The notes: a model not told the origin generated them from the letters alone. A stretch of 41,522 nt of DNA from Prochlorothrix hollandica PCC 9006 = CALU 1027 (GCF_000332315.1 NZ_KB235933.1:889020-930541); one strand, 5' to 3'; numbered from the stretch's first letter, positions 8,900-17,666 are shown. Made by a program: numbers and translations.

Positions 8900-9203
8900 A
8901 GGCGTGACGGGGGCATAACAGGGTTATAGGGGAGGGGCAGTGGGTCGGTGACCCTGATGCTGCGACCCTGATACTACCCTGGAATGGCCTGGAATGGATG
9001 CAGCCGTCCTTAATATTTCCAGAAATTCTGGCTTCCTTTGCCCCTTTGCCCTTTAAGGTTTGGGGGGGCAGTCGTTTCCCTGAACCCTAGCCCAGGCTTA
9101 GGCCGGAGCCGTGGGACACCGGGCTGGCTGTAGGGGGGTTCTCTGCTGCCCTGGCTTCCGGGTTGGATCGCCTGATTTATCCCCTGATTTATCCCCTAAT
9201 TTT
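8900..9203. other. Divergent intergenic region between the hpsJ-like gene and pgl
   Basis: The region separates a minus-strand gene from plus-strand pgl, so both promoters should lie between 8900 and 9390. I see no convincing sigma-70 boxes. It is GC-rich, and towards its right end it grades into repeated TTTATC(C/G)CCTGA motifs that lead into the HIP1 array. Confidence 0.35.
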
Positions 9204-9323
9204 GCGATCGCCTAATTTATCGCCTGATTTTGCGATCGCCTAATTTATCGCCTGATTTTGCGATCGCCTAATTTATCGCCTAATTCTGCGATCGCCTAAT
9301 TTATCGCCTAATTCTGCGATCGC
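9204..9323 (+). repeat. 28-bp tandem repeat carrying HIP1 octamers
   Basis: Four 28-bp units begin at 9204, 9232, 9260 and 9288, and a partial fifth starts at 9316. Each opens with GCGATCGC and continues CTAATTTATCGCCTRATTYT. HIP1 (GCGATCGC) is the classic over-represented cyanobacterial palindrome, but tandem arrays of it are unusual. The array ends about 70 bp before the pgl start. Confidence 0.9.
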
Positions 9324-9390
9324 CTGATGGTGCCCTGTCCCCTGATCTTGTCCCCTGATCTTGTCCCCTATTAGTTGGTGAATCCCTGCC

Positions 9391-10155
9391 ATGGTCGTGA
9401 TTTCCGCCCCGTCTGCCTCCTCCTCAGCGTCCCAGCCCCCCATCGTCGAAATTGTGGCCGATCGCGACACCTTAATTGCCCAAGCCCTGAACGTGGTCAT
9501 GACCCACATTGCGGCGGCGATCGCCGATCGCGATCGTTGCACCCTAGCCCTTGCCGGAGGCAGCACCCCCAAACCCCTGTACGCCGCCCTGGCCCAGCAG
9601 GATCTGCCCTGGGACAAAATCCATATTTTTTGGGGCGATGAGCGCTATGTGCCCCCCAGCCACCCCGACAGCAACGAAGCCATGGCCCGCCAAGCCTGGT
9701 TGGATCAGGTGCCCTTTCCGCCGGCCAATATTCACCCCATGCCCACCCTGGGGGGCGATCCCGCAGGGGATGCCCTGGCCCATGAGCAGGAGTTGCGGGA
9801 CTTTTTTCAAGTTGCGCCGGGGGAGTTCCCCGCCCTGGATGTGGTGCTGCTGGGCATGGGTCCCGATGGTCACACCGCTTCCTTGTTTCCCCACACCGCT
9901 GCCCTGGATGTGGTCGATCGCTGGGTCACCGTGGGCGATAAAGACGGCGAACCTCGGATCACCCTGACCCGGCCTTTTTTGAACCAGGCCCGCCTCGTTT
10001 TATTTTTGGTCACGGGGGACAATAAGCAGCCTGCCCTTCGGGAAATTTTCTCCCCCACCGGGGACGATCGCCAGTACCCCGCCCGTTCTATCCAGCCCCA
10101 GGGCACCCTCCACTGGCTTCTGGATCAAGCCGCTGGTGCCGTCCTCCAAGGTTAA
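9391..10155 (+). CDS. pgl: 6-phosphogluconolactonase
   Basis: This enzyme hydrolyses 6-phosphogluconolactone to 6-phosphogluconate, the second step of the oxidative pentose phosphate pathway, in the cytosol. The 254-residue length fits the DevB/Pgl type. Clear family motifs are LALAGGSTPKPLYAAL (about 52-67), IFWGDERYVPPSHPDSN (about 78-94), LGMGPDGHTASLFP (about 154-167) and the ITLTRPFLN stretch. The first 15-20 residues are a Ser/Ala/Pro-rich extension that may be dispensable. A four-base gap separates it from the zinc-ribbon gene, which suggests co-transcription. Confidence 0.95.
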   Translation: MVVISAPSASSSASQPPIVEIVADRDTLIAQALNVVMTHIAAAIADRDRCTLALAGGSTPKPLYAALAQQDLPWDKIHIFWGDERYVPPSHPDSNEAMARQAWLDQVPFPPANIHPMPTLGGDPAGDALAHEQELRDFFQVAPGEFPALDVVLLGMGPDGHTASLFPHTAALDVVDRWVTVGDKDGEPRITLTRPFLNQARLVLFLVTGDNKQPALREIFSPTGDDRQYPARSIQPQGTLHWLLDQAAGAVLQG

Positions 10156-10159
10156 GGCC

Positions 10160-10432
10160 ATGGCCACACCCTGTCCCCATTGTTGCTACACCAACCCCGC
10201 CGGAGCCACCACCTGCGAACGATGCTATGCGGCCCTGGATACCCTCCTCGGTTGCAGTAATTGCGGGGTACTGTTGCCCAACTCTGCCAACTTTTGCAGC
10301 CAATGCGGGTTTCCCCTGGCCATCAGCCCGATTCCCAGGGTTCCCACCTCCTCCCCTGTCCCGAAGCCACCGGAGGGATTCGAGGACAGTCAACCCAGGG
10401 GTGATGGCTCCAGGGTTGATCCCCAGGGCTGA
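10160..10432 (+). CDS. Small double zinc-ribbon protein
   Basis: A 90-residue protein reads from ATG 10160, four bases after the pgl stop. It shows two CxxC pairs typical of zinc ribbons: CPHCCYTNPAGATTCERC (about 5-22) and CSNCGVLLPNSANFCSQC (about 33-50). A Pro/Ser-rich tail follows. Such proteins bind structural zinc and often mediate protein contacts; no partner is evident. The gene ends eight bases before the coaX start, so the three genes probably form one transcript. The frame could also start at GTG/ATG 10136, but that would overlap pgl. Confidence 0.75.
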   Translation: MATPCPHCCYTNPAGATTCERCYAALDTLLGCSNCGVLLPNSANFCSQCGFPLAISPIPRVPTSSPVPKPPEGFEDSQPRGDGSRVDPQG

Positions 10433-10439
10433 GGTCACC

Positions 10440-11378
10440 ATGGCAACCTTTAGATCCCCTAGATCCCCTAGATCCCCTAGATCCCCAGCCTCGGCGATCG
10501 CGCTGTCCCCGCTGTCCCCCTACCTGGCCCTGGTGGTGGGCAACAGCCGTCTCCATTGGGCCTTGCTTCAAGGGTTTCACGGCCATGGCGATCGATCGCA
10601 CCATCCCAGCGGCTCCGTGGTGGCTCGGTGGGACACGGCCCACAGCCCCGCCCTGGGGATCCCGGATCCAGTTACCCCTGCTGATGCTGCGGCGATCGAT
10701 CGGGTCTGGCTGGCCTATGTCCAGGGCTTGCCCCTGCCCCCCCTGGCGCAGGCTTGGCTCCAGCCCCAAACCACCCCGCCGCCCCTGGTGTTGGCCTCTG
10801 TGGTTCCTGCCCAAGCCGCCCTGTTCCACAGCTATCCCCAGCTTTATCCCCTCAGCCTGAGCCAGATTCCCCTGGGCCATGCCTACAGTAATTTGGGCCT
10901 CGATCGGGCCTTGGGACTCTGGGGAGCGGGCCACACCTATGGCTGGCCTGCCCTCGTCATTGACGGGGGCACCGCCTTAACCTTGACCGGGGGCGATGGG
11001 TCCGGCAACTTGGTGGGGGGTGCCATTCTGCCGGGGTTGCGGTTACAGTTCCAAAGTTTGAGCCAAGGCACGGCGGCACTGCCCTGGGTAGACGGGGACT
11101 GGATGGCGGACCCACCGCCCCGCTGGGCCAGGGACACCACCGGAGCCATTGCCAGTGGCGTGTTGTATGGGGTCCTGGGGGCGGTGCAGGGGGCGATCGA
11201 TCACTGGCTCGGACAATTTCCCCACAGCGAGATCGTCTTCACCGGGGGGGATGGTCAGTTGCTCTGGAGTCTGGCGCAGGAGGATCGCAGCCCCGGCCCA
11301 GGCCACCCTCCAGGGCGCTGTTACCATTGGGACCCAGACTTATTGTTTAAGGGCATTCTGGCCTTAGGTTTGTCATAA
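10440..11378 (+). CDS. coaX: Type III pantothenate kinase
   Basis: CoaX phosphorylates pantothenate, the first step of coenzyme A synthesis. The 312-residue product shows LALVVGNSRLHWALLQ (about 26-41) in place of the usual D-x-G-N-T/S phosphate motif, then the dimer-core stretches VIDGGTALTLTG, GGAILPGLRLQFQSL and VFTGGDGQLLW. Loss of the first Asp is something I recall from other cyanobacterial CoaX proteins. I chose ATG 10440 because it places the GNS motif near the N-terminus. The N-terminus RSPRSPRSPRSP is encoded by a 9-bp DNA repeat (AGATCCCCT), so it is probably a recent repeat expansion rather than a functional segment. Confidence 0.88.
   Translation: MATFRSPRSPRSPRSPASAIALSPLSPYLALVVGNSRLHWALLQGFHGHGDRSHHPSGSVVARWDTAHSPALGIPDPVTPADAAAIDRVWLAYVQGLPLPPLAQAWLQPQTTPPPLVLASVVPAQAALFHSYPQLYPLSLSQIPLGHAYSNLGLDRALGLWGAGHTYGWPALVIDGGTALTLTGGDGSGNLVGGAILPGLRLQFQSLSQGTAALPWVDGDWMADPPPRWARDTTGAIASGVLYGVLGAVQGAIDHWLGQFPHSEIVFTGGDGQLLWSLAQEDRSPGPGHPPGRCYHWDPDLLFKGILALGLS
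10448..10485 (+). repeat. 9-bp tandem repeat inside the coaX 5' end
   Basis: About four copies of AGATCCCCT encode the RSP repeats at the CoaX N-terminus. The unit length keeps the frame. Confidence 0.8.
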
Positions 11379-11780
11379 CGCGATGGGCAACGTTTCCGAA
11401 GACCCTCACCCTCAATCCATAAATAAATTCACGGCAAATAAATGCACGGCACTTGATACCCGATCGCCGTACCGGATCCCCTCATCCTTGGATCCAGTCA
11501 ACCGTGGGGCTGAAAGCTACTTGGGCAATTTGTAATGCTGCAAACGGTTTTTTAAGGTTAAGATCTGAGAATATTATTAAGATAGTTTGCTGATTTTTGG
11601 GCCAGGGTGATCCCATTCCCCAAGGTTAGTGACAGTGGATCGCCTTTGACTAACTTGACTAGGAACCCATTAGAGCATTGTGTTTCACGTTGTCAAGATG
11701 GGCAATGCAATGTTTCTAGGCACGCTACAGGATTTTTCGCAGCAATGGCGGCAAATTTTTGTCCTAAACCATCCTGCAAA
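11379..11780. other. Non-coding region downstream of coaX
   Basis: About 400 bases carry no gene I can support. Short open frames on the plus strand have no ribosome binding site or recognisable residues. The part near 11540-11600 is AT-rich (AATATTATTAAGATAG). Confidence 0.4.
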
Positions 11781-11862
11781 GGGGTATCAACTTAAGCCGG
11801 GACAGTGGCGCGTGGATCGCCCCAGTATCCCGTTAATCTTGTCCCGCTGTCAGCGGGAACCC
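11781..11862 (+). repeat. 80-bp dispersed repeat R1, copy 2 (diverged first hairpin)
   Basis: Same orientation as copy 1. The second hairpin (TCCCGCT GTC AGCGGGA) is intact, with a different loop. The first hairpin has lost pairing (ACAGTGGCGCG versus CGCCCCAGTAT). Confidence 0.8.
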
Positions 11863-12131
11863 CTGCAAAGTGCTGTCTCCAGAATTGTGGGATTTGGGAT
11901 TAGATCAGTCTTCCTTAGGGCGGGTTATCGTTCTAGCCCCTCAGTCTAGCCCCTCAGTCTAGCCCCTCAGTGTTTCGTTACCTGCTCCTCAAGGGTTCAC
12001 CAGCCCGATCCCTCGATCGATACGCCCACCCACCATTCCCCCCCTGTCTCCCCCAGTCCACGGGATCCTGATTGCTCCCCCCAGCGCCATCCCCACTCAG
12101 CACAAATCTTACCCACCCCCCTATCAGGTTT
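11863..12131. other. Upstream region of the APH-like gene with a short repeat
   Basis: About three copies of a CTAGCCCCTCAGT unit lie at about 11933-11971. The rest is GC-rich and featureless to my eye. The promoter of the kinase-like gene should lie here. Confidence 0.4.
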
Positions 12132-13124
12132 ATGGTCGCTAGCAATACTTTCCCGGTGCTCTATTCCACCCTGGCCTGCCAAGCCCTTAGCACAAAGGTG
12201 TTACCGCTGTATGACCTGGGAACAGTTCAGGACTGTCAATTTTGGAATCGGGGTCTGAGCGATATTTACCGGGTTGAGACCAAAGCCAGTTATTACATTC
12301 TCCGCATTTCCCATACCCATTGGCGTTCCAAGGGGGATATTAATTTTGAACTGGAATTTTTAGATTTTTTACAACGCCAGCGCATCCCCGTGGCCTATCC
12401 CCTGCGGACCCGTGACGGTCAATTGTCCGTGGAACTGGATGCGCCGGAAGGCAAGCGCTATGCCGCTCTGTTTGTCTATGCACCGGGGGATATTCCCCTG
12501 GGGGATCTCAATATCCACCAAAGCCACAAGTTGGGGCAGATTCTCGCCCAAATCCACCAGGCGGGCTTAGAGTTCCACACCGACCAACCCCGCCAGCCCT
12601 TGGATTTGTCCCAACTCGTGGATCAGTCCCTGGAGACCATTGCCCCCTTCCTCAAACGGCGGGCCGCTGATCTCCATTATTTGCACCATGAAGTTAAGGA
12701 AATTCGTCGAAAGCTTCAAGCATTACCCCAAACTGGACCCTTTTGGAGTGTTTGTTGGGGCGATCCCCACAGTGGCAATGCCCACTTTACCCCCGATAAC
12801 CAGGTGACGCTGTTTGATTTTGATCAATGTGGCTATGGTTGGCGGGCCTTTGATGTGGCTAAGTTTTGGCAGGTGGCCATTCGCACGGGCATGAATCGGC
12901 GGGTGCGGGATGCCTTTTTGGCGGGCTATGGCCATTGTCAGCCCTTAGAGGCGGTGGAGTTGGATTTATTGCAACCCTTGACCCAAGCAGCCCATCTCTG
13001 GATGTGGAGCATTAATCTCAAAATGTCCACCTTTCACCAATATAGCCGCCTTGATCATTACTACTTCACCCAGCGCCTGGAGCAGTTAAAGCGTCTCTCT
13101 AATGCTGACTGGCAGTTGTTCTAG
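12132..13124 (+). CDS. Aminoglycoside phosphotransferase-family kinase
   Basis: This 330-residue protein has the APH/choline kinase fold markers. It has the catalytic loop SVCWGDPHSGNAHF (about 209-222), with Asp and Asn in the family's HxDxxxxN spacing, and the metal-binding LFDFDQCGYG (about 231-240). The N-lobe has the YYILRIS beta strand that carries the ATP-binding lysine equivalent. I chose ATG 12132 over an upstream frame start at 12072 because that extension (PPAPSPLST) is low-complexity. Members phosphorylate small molecules such as homoserine, choline or sugars; the substrate cannot be read here. It is monocistronic as far as I can see. Confidence 0.8.
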   Translation: MVASNTFPVLYSTLACQALSTKVLPLYDLGTVQDCQFWNRGLSDIYRVETKASYYILRISHTHWRSKGDINFELEFLDFLQRQRIPVAYPLRTRDGQLSVELDAPEGKRYAALFVYAPGDIPLGDLNIHQSHKLGQILAQIHQAGLEFHTDQPRQPLDLSQLVDQSLETIAPFLKRRAADLHYLHHEVKEIRRKLQALPQTGPFWSVCWGDPHSGNAHFTPDNQVTLFDFDQCGYGWRAFDVAKFWQVAIRTGMNRRVRDAFLAGYGHCQPLEAVELDLLQPLTQAAHLWMWSINLKMSTFHQYSRLDHYYFTQRLEQLKRLSNADWQLF

Positions 13125-13520
13125 AACCGGGCACCTTGAATCATTGCCCATCGGGTTCATCACTGCGACAAGGCAAAAAAAATCCCCGACCCACGCCAGC
13201 AGGTCAGGGAGTTGAAATCAGGGTGCATCTACCACTCCTCTTTACCCCTAGGGACCAAAAATATCCGGACAATCTGGGGGTCGATCGCCAAAATTTCCTT
13301 CCCTGGGCATTTTGAAAAAGATTCCCCTGTCCTTGGTTGCCCCCTTGCGGGACAAATTTCGGGTATTGGCTTTGACGCTGTAGATCGCTGCCCCTGCCAC
13401 AACCCTGATTCTGGTGTGGGTATTGCCCCTAAAATTTGAATTATTCGAGGTCCCCGTTAGGATGACTATAGGGGACTGGTGCCCCGCTGTTGTGTTGGCC
13501 CATGGTACAGGGAGGATCTT
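13125..13520. other. Intergenic region with an imperfect hairpin
   Basis: An imperfect inverted repeat, TCCCCGACC ... GGTCAGGGA (about 13181-13210), sits next to an A8 run on its left. It could form a bidirectional or reverse terminator, but the downstream side lacks a T-run for plus-strand transcripts. The remaining bases show no gene. The promoter of the SRPBCC gene should lie near 13440-13500. Confidence 0.35.
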
Positions 13521-14138
13521 GTGAGTAATCAAGCGCGTGAATCGGTAAACCAGCCCGTGGGCGAGACGGTTAAACCCCCGGCGACTGCTATCCCCAATCC
13601 GGTCAGTTCAGATCCTCAAGTTTTAGCTGATGCACTCCGTAGCGCTGAAACTAAGGGCGGTGAGACCGATGACGATGAAACTAGTGACGATCGCTGGCTG
13701 GAACATAGTATGCAGGTGGACATTGAAGCGCCGATCGATCGGGTCTGGGCAGAGTGGGCCAACTTGGAAAATATGTCCCAGTGGATGCGCTGGATCCATG
13801 GGGTTGAAATTTTGCCGGAGGATCCGGGGTTGTCCCGCTGGACGCTCAAAAGCGGGCTTTGGGAATTTAGCTGGCTGGCGCGAACCCTCAAGGTGGTGCC
13901 CAACCAAATTATTCAGTGGAAGGCGGTGGATGGGTTGCCCAACCGGGGGGCCATTCGTTTCTACGATCGCAAAGACAGCACCGTGGTCAAAATGACCATT
14001 GCCTATGCCATTCCGGGGCCGATCGGTCAGCTTATGGATAATCTTTTCCTGGGGCGCATTGTGGAGTCCACTATCCAGGGCGATCTGAACCGTTTTCGTC
14101 AGTTTGTTTTGGATGCGATCGCCGCCGAAACTCCTTAA
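13521..14138 (+). CDS. SRPBCC-family protein (polyketide cyclase/dehydrase-like)
   Basis: This is a 205-residue protein. The GTG at 13521 follows GGGAGG by five bases, which favours it over another in-frame GTG at 13479. The first 60 residues are polar and Asp/Glu-rich. The domain starts near SMQVDIEAPIDRVWAEWANLENMSQWMRWI and continues with LARTLKVVPNQIIQWKAVDGLPNRG and a C-terminal helix (IQGDLNRFRQFV), the START/SRPBCC pattern of a lipid- or pigment-binding cavity. Similar proteins are common in cyanobacteria and plastids. The ligand is unknown and no operon partner is evident. Confidence 0.82.
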   Translation: MSNQARESVNQPVGETVKPPATAIPNPVSSDPQVLADALRSAETKGGETDDDETSDDRWLEHSMQVDIEAPIDRVWAEWANLENMSQWMRWIHGVEILPEDPGLSRWTLKSGLWEFSWLARTLKVVPNQIIQWKAVDGLPNRGAIRFYDRKDSTVVKMTIAYAIPGPIGQLMDNLFLGRIVESTIQGDLNRFRQFVLDAIAAETP

Positions 14139-14337
14139 TGCTCACCTCGGCAACCCTAGGACATCTCAAAGGGTCTCTTGAAGCCCAGATCCCCGGTTTC
14201 TGGGGCGGGATTGTCAACGGGTTTGCGTTGTTCCATAAGAAACCGGGGATGTTCGAGATCCTCGACTCGATCGCCAGTTGTTTCTGTGCCCCAGGCTCCA
14301 ACAGCCTCAGGCTCCAACAGCCCCACCCTGCAACCTG

Positions 14338-14476
14338 GTTGACTGACCCAAGATGGTCGCTGTAGGTTGGGTTGAGGTACGAAACCCAACAGCCACAATG
14401 GTTGTGTTGGGTTTCGCAAGGCTCTACCCAACCTACGGAAACATAAGCCTTTCAGAAGTTATGTCAGTCAAGCAGC
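14338..14476 (+). repeat. MITE-like repeat R2, copy 1
   Basis: The element starts TTGACTGACCCAAGATGG and ends GTTATGTCAGTCAAG, giving terminal inverted repeats of about 12 bp. Inside, GTAGGTTGGGT and ACCCAACCTAC form a second inverted pair. A near-identical copy lies at 33699-33836, and a shortened copy with an expansion lies in reverse at 25138-25290. It has no coding capacity. Confidence 0.85.
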
Positions 14477-14540
14477 CCTGCAACAGCCCCAGGCTCCAAC
14501 AGCCCCACCCCGATCGCCGGTTGCTTCTGGGCTGACAGCC

Positions 14541-14602
14541 GAAATCTTGACATCTTGGCACAGAAAAATCTTGGCACAGAAAAATCTTGGCACAGAAACC
14601 GG
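14541..14602 (+). repeat. 15-16-bp tandem repeat downstream of the symporter gene
   Basis: About three copies of ATCTTGGCACAGAAAA lie in the 3' flank of the minus-strand symporter gene. They are non-coding. Confidence 0.7.
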
Positions 14603-14625
14603 AGATCTTAACCCGTGTTGAGGGA

Positions 14626-16062
14626 TTAGTGGGGTGGGGCATCGTCGATCGCCGACGACTGGGGCCACAGCAGCGACCCCAGGAGATAGCCGCCACAGCA
14701 CAGCAGCAACCCGTAGAGATTGACCCCCAAATCCAAGGCATACTTACCACCCCCCAGGGCTATCCAATCTGGGAACAGGCTGGCACCCGTGACCCCTTCC
14801 ACAACCCGCAACACACCGAACAGCAAACCGGGCCAAAAGGCCAGATGGAAGCTGGCGGCTCCGGCAGGTACCCAAAAGGCCAGCAGAAAAATGGGAGCCA
14901 ATCCCATGACCATGGTGCCGCTAATGGTGGTGGCTTGGATAATGGCGGGACCCACCTTATCCCCCAGGTAAATGCTCAGCAGGGGTAAGTTGCCCACGAT
15001 GGCAATGGCGACCATGGCCCACCGGCCCCACCGGGCTTGGTATTCCGTCGGCTGGCCCCGCTGGTTGAGCCAGTCCCGTCCCGCCAGCTTGGCAACGCTG
15101 GCAAAGGTGGAGTCCAGGGTGGATCCGGCACTCGTCAGCATAATCACATTGAAGACCAGCAACAGGGGCAGGCCAAACAGTTGGGGCACTGCTAAGGTGG
15201 GGTGGCCTTCGATGCCATAGGCGCGGCTGTAGAGACCGACGGCGCTAAAGAGAAAAATAAAGCCACCGCTGAGGAGTCCGGCCCCAATGAAGCCCTTGAC
15301 CATGGTTTTGGGGGAGGTGATGAAGCCCCGATCGGTCAGCACCGGATCATGGAAGGGGTAGCTAAAAATCTGTACTGCCGCTAAACCACAGAAGGTTAAC
15401 CCGGCGGTGTGGGTGTCGGCATCCACCCCCGGCAATCCGGCTTGCACCAGTCCCGGAGCCAACACGGCCAGAATCACCACCAGCAACACCGCCGCCAAGA
15501 TCATTTGCGCCCCATCGGTGAGCAGGCTACTGCGCAATCCCCCCAGCAAACTGTAATAGACGGTGAAGCCCGTCACCAGAAGGGCAGCTAGCCAATAGGC
15601 GGGGCTACCTTCGGGTCCAAAGTAGAGGGAGAAAACTTTGGTGTTAGACCACACTTCGTTGAGGAGGCGGATGGCGATCGCCCCCAAAAACAGCTTGGAG
15701 CAGAGAACCCCATAGCGATGCACCAAAAAGTCCGGCAACGATCGGTAGCCCCCTTTAACCCGAATTTGATAGAGGGCAAAGGCGGCGGTGACAAAGCTGA
15801 GGTAATAGATGGCATAACCCACTCCCCCCAGAATACCGAAGCTATTACCAAGGCTGGCGGCATTATCGATGGATTTAGCGAAAATCCAGGAAATGGCTGC
15901 ACTGGACACCAATAAGCCGAGACCAGGAGCTTCGCCCTGGGCCGACTGGCCTTCAAAAAATGCGGTGGCTGAGACGCGATCGGAGGCGGTTTGTTGGACG
16001 ACTTGGTAGATAAAGGCTACATAAGCCAGCAACATCAGCCAAGGTAAGGTGGATTGCAGCAT
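14626..16062 (-). CDS. Sodium:solute symporter family protein (SSS)
   Basis: This polytopic inner-membrane protein of 478 residues has about 12-13 hydrophobic segments. It fits the SSS family, whose members import small organic solutes with Na+. The family-like core includes ISWIFAKSIDNAASLGNS, VYYSLLGGLRSSLLTDGAQMIL and LTSAGSTLDSTFASVAKL, where the last resembles the Na+ site region. I chose ATG 16062, which opens directly on the first membrane segment (STLPWLMLLAYVAFIYQVV). The longer frame to 16230 would be encoded partly by a 17-bp tandem repeat and is unlikely. The substrate is unknown. Confidence 0.82.
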   Translation of the reverse strand: MLQSTLPWLMLLAYVAFIYQVVQQTASDRVSATAFFEGQSAQGEAPGLGLLVSSAAISWIFAKSIDNAASLGNSFGILGGVGYAIYYLSFVTAAFALYQIRVKGGYRSLPDFLVHRYGVLCSKLFLGAIAIRLLNEVWSNTKVFSLYFGPEGSPAYWLAALLVTGFTVYYSLLGGLRSSLLTDGAQMILAAVLLVVILAVLAPGLVQAGLPGVDADTHTAGLTFCGLAAVQIFSYPFHDPVLTDRGFITSPKTMVKGFIGAGLLSGGFIFLFSAVGLYSRAYGIEGHPTLAVPQLFGLPLLLVFNVIMLTSAGSTLDSTFASVAKLAGRDWLNQRGQPTEYQARWGRWAMVAIAIVGNLPLLSIYLGDKVGPAIIQATTISGTMVMGLAPIFLLAFWVPAGAASFHLAFWPGLLFGVLRVVEGVTGASLFPDWIALGGGKYALDLGVNLYGLLLCCGGYLLGSLLWPQSSAIDDAPPH

Positions 16063-16183
16063 GGGGGCGAGAGGGTGTGTAATCAAGAATGCCCTGTCTG
16101 ATACCTGCATGGCCAGTGTTATCAGAACCCTAGGGGTAGACATCATCAGAATAGCAAGCTCAGTCCCCGGCAGATCTTCAGGT

Positions 16184-16234
16184 GTTGCTGAAGCAAGGGT
16201 GTTGCTGAAGCAAGGGTGTTGCTGAAGCAAGGCT
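16184..16234 (+). repeat. 17-bp tandem repeat, three units
   Basis: Three units of GTTGCTGAAGCAAGGGT lie at 16184, 16201 and 16218. Each unit contains TTGCT/AGCAA, a small palindrome. The array lies upstream of the symporter start. Confidence 0.9.
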
Positions 16235-16267
16235 AAGCATGGGGTTTATGGACTGGGTTTATGGAAC

Positions 16268-17077
16268 CTACGGGGTGGGGCTAGGGGTGATGGGGATACT
16301 GGCGTTGAGGTCCGTGGTTGCTGTGGTTTGTAACGCCACAAAGGCGGAACCCACTTGGCGGATCGATTGCCCCAGGGCCACAAAGGCAGAGTTTTGGTGC
16401 AGGGCAGTCAGGGTTTCAGGACTGGCACTGAGGACAACATTGTTATAGGTTTTAACGCTGGTGATCAGATGTTGGGTCAAGGTTTGGGCGGTGGTGGGAT
16501 CCAGCAGGCGATCGGGATCTGGAATCTCCATCTGGGGATTTTGGGCCAAGGTGTTATTGAGGGTTGTCGGATCCGTAAAAAACTGGTTTAGGTGGGTGAG
16601 ATCCGTCCCCAGACCTTGGAGGACTGTTGCGATTTCCGTCAGAGTCAGGGTCAGGGTCTGACGCTGCTCCGGGGTGGCCGATTGGAGCGCCCCCGCGCCT
16701 ATCCATTGCTGAGCCTCTGCCACCTGTCCCCCAATGGCCTGGAGATCCTGGTGAAGCTGTTGCCATTGCCCTAAATTACCCTGCATGGCGGCGGCAAATC
16801 CGCCGATCGATCGGCTATTAATTTCCTCCAACTCCCGTTGCAGTGCCCGACTCAAGGCGGGATCATCAAAGTTAATATCGGCAGGGATGGGGCTGACTTG
16901 AGCCACGACCGGCCTAGGCGGGGAGGCTGTCTGGGGGGAGGGACTAGCCCAGGCTCCAGTGGCCAGGGTACTCAGCAACCAACTGACCACGACGACAGGC
17001 CAACGGATGGCAGGGAATGGGGCGATCGCCCTTGGGCTTGGGGATACGGGCGATAGACACACTGGTTTTTGTCCCAT
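16268..17077 (-). CDS. Secreted hypothetical protein, helical
   Basis: I do not recognise the family. From ATG 17077 the product is 269 residues with a signal-peptide-like start: a long basic region, then VVVVSWLLSTLATGAWA followed by SPSPQ, a plausible cleavage site. The mature part is Gln/Leu/Thr-rich and probably alpha-helical, with a Pro/Thr-rich C-terminus (ITPSPTP). A start at 17149 is also open but passes through a CTTGTAAC tandem repeat, so I rejected it. It is expected in the periplasm or thylakoid lumen. Nothing in the neighbours explains its job. Confidence 0.6.
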   Translation of the reverse strand: MGQKPVCLSPVSPSPRAIAPFPAIRWPVVVVSWLLSTLATGAWASPSPQTASPPRPVVAQVSPIPADINFDDPALSRALQRELEEINSRSIGGFAAAMQGNLGQWQQLHQDLQAIGGQVAEAQQWIGAGALQSATPEQRQTLTLTLTEIATVLQGLGTDLTHLNQFFTDPTTLNNTLAQNPQMEIPDPDRLLDPTTAQTLTQHLITSVKTYNNVVLSASPETLTALHQNSAFVALGQSIRQVGSAFVALQTTATTDLNASIPITPSPTP

Positions 17078-17250
17078 GGGCTTTTGTGACCTTGTAACCT
17101 TGTAACCTTGTAACCGAATCGCCAATGCTGTTATGACAAGCCCCAGCATAACAAAGGGATGTAGACCCGCGATCGTCTACATCCCCCTGTGATTATTCAA
17201 TTTTCGATCCTAAATGACCCCATCAACGGTGATTGAGCTGAGGCAGACAT

Positions 17251-17520
17251 CTAGGGGGCAACGGGGGCAACGATCAGACCACCAGGAAAGGCCTTACGCT
17301 TCACGTCGGTCAGAGTTGCTGCGATGGCTCGCACCTCTTCTGAAACATTGAACGTACTTTTTCCTACCCCAGAAGCCCCGGTGACAAAGAGAAACTGCCC
17401 TCGGTTTAGATTTAAACTCACCTCCGATAGCCCCAAACTCCCATTGGCATACATTTTAGTCACCTGCTCTAGGGCAATAAATGCCTTACTTTCCGGCTTA
17501 ATATCGCTTTCGGGAACCAT
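17251..17520 (-). pseudogene. ftsE: N-terminal fragment of an FtsE-like ABC ATPase
   Basis: Residues KAFIALEQVTKMYANGSLGL followed by SEVSLNLNRGQFLFVTGASGVGKST match the start of FtsE-type ABC ATPases up to and including Walker A (GASGVGKS). The next residues should be LLKLLYG or similar. Instead the frame runs into FNVSEEVRAIAATLTDVKRK and stops after 89 residues. The Q-loop, signature motif and Walker B are missing, so it cannot hydrolyse ATP. An inverted repeat GCGAGGT / ACCTCGC lies at 17528-17546, just before the ATG. Real FtsE is about 230 residues. Either it is a dead fragment or a deletion fused it to other sequence. Confidence 0.65.
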
Positions 17521-17666
17521 ATTTATTGCGAGGTCTGCAACCTCGCCGGACATTAAAAAACGGGTCGACTGGCCTATGGGATATGGGATGATCGATCCGT
17601 TTAAGTGAATTGTAGGGAAGTTTCTTTAGAACGTTGGAAGCATCCCGCCAGACAAGCTATAACCGA

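Noticed and set aside
10323-10934. 203-codon open frame antisense to coaX
   Set aside because: Gly/Gln/Arg-rich composition of a GC-rich shadow frame; coaX on the other strand is well supported.
13177-13212. Rho-independent terminator after the APH-like gene
   Set aside because: The stem has a mismatch and no T-run follows on the plus strand; the A8 run is on the wrong side for that gene.
16063-16230. N-terminal extension of the symporter from 16230
   Set aside because: Encoded partly by a 17-bp tandem repeat and not hydrophobic in the expected pattern; ATG 16062 opens on the first membrane segment.
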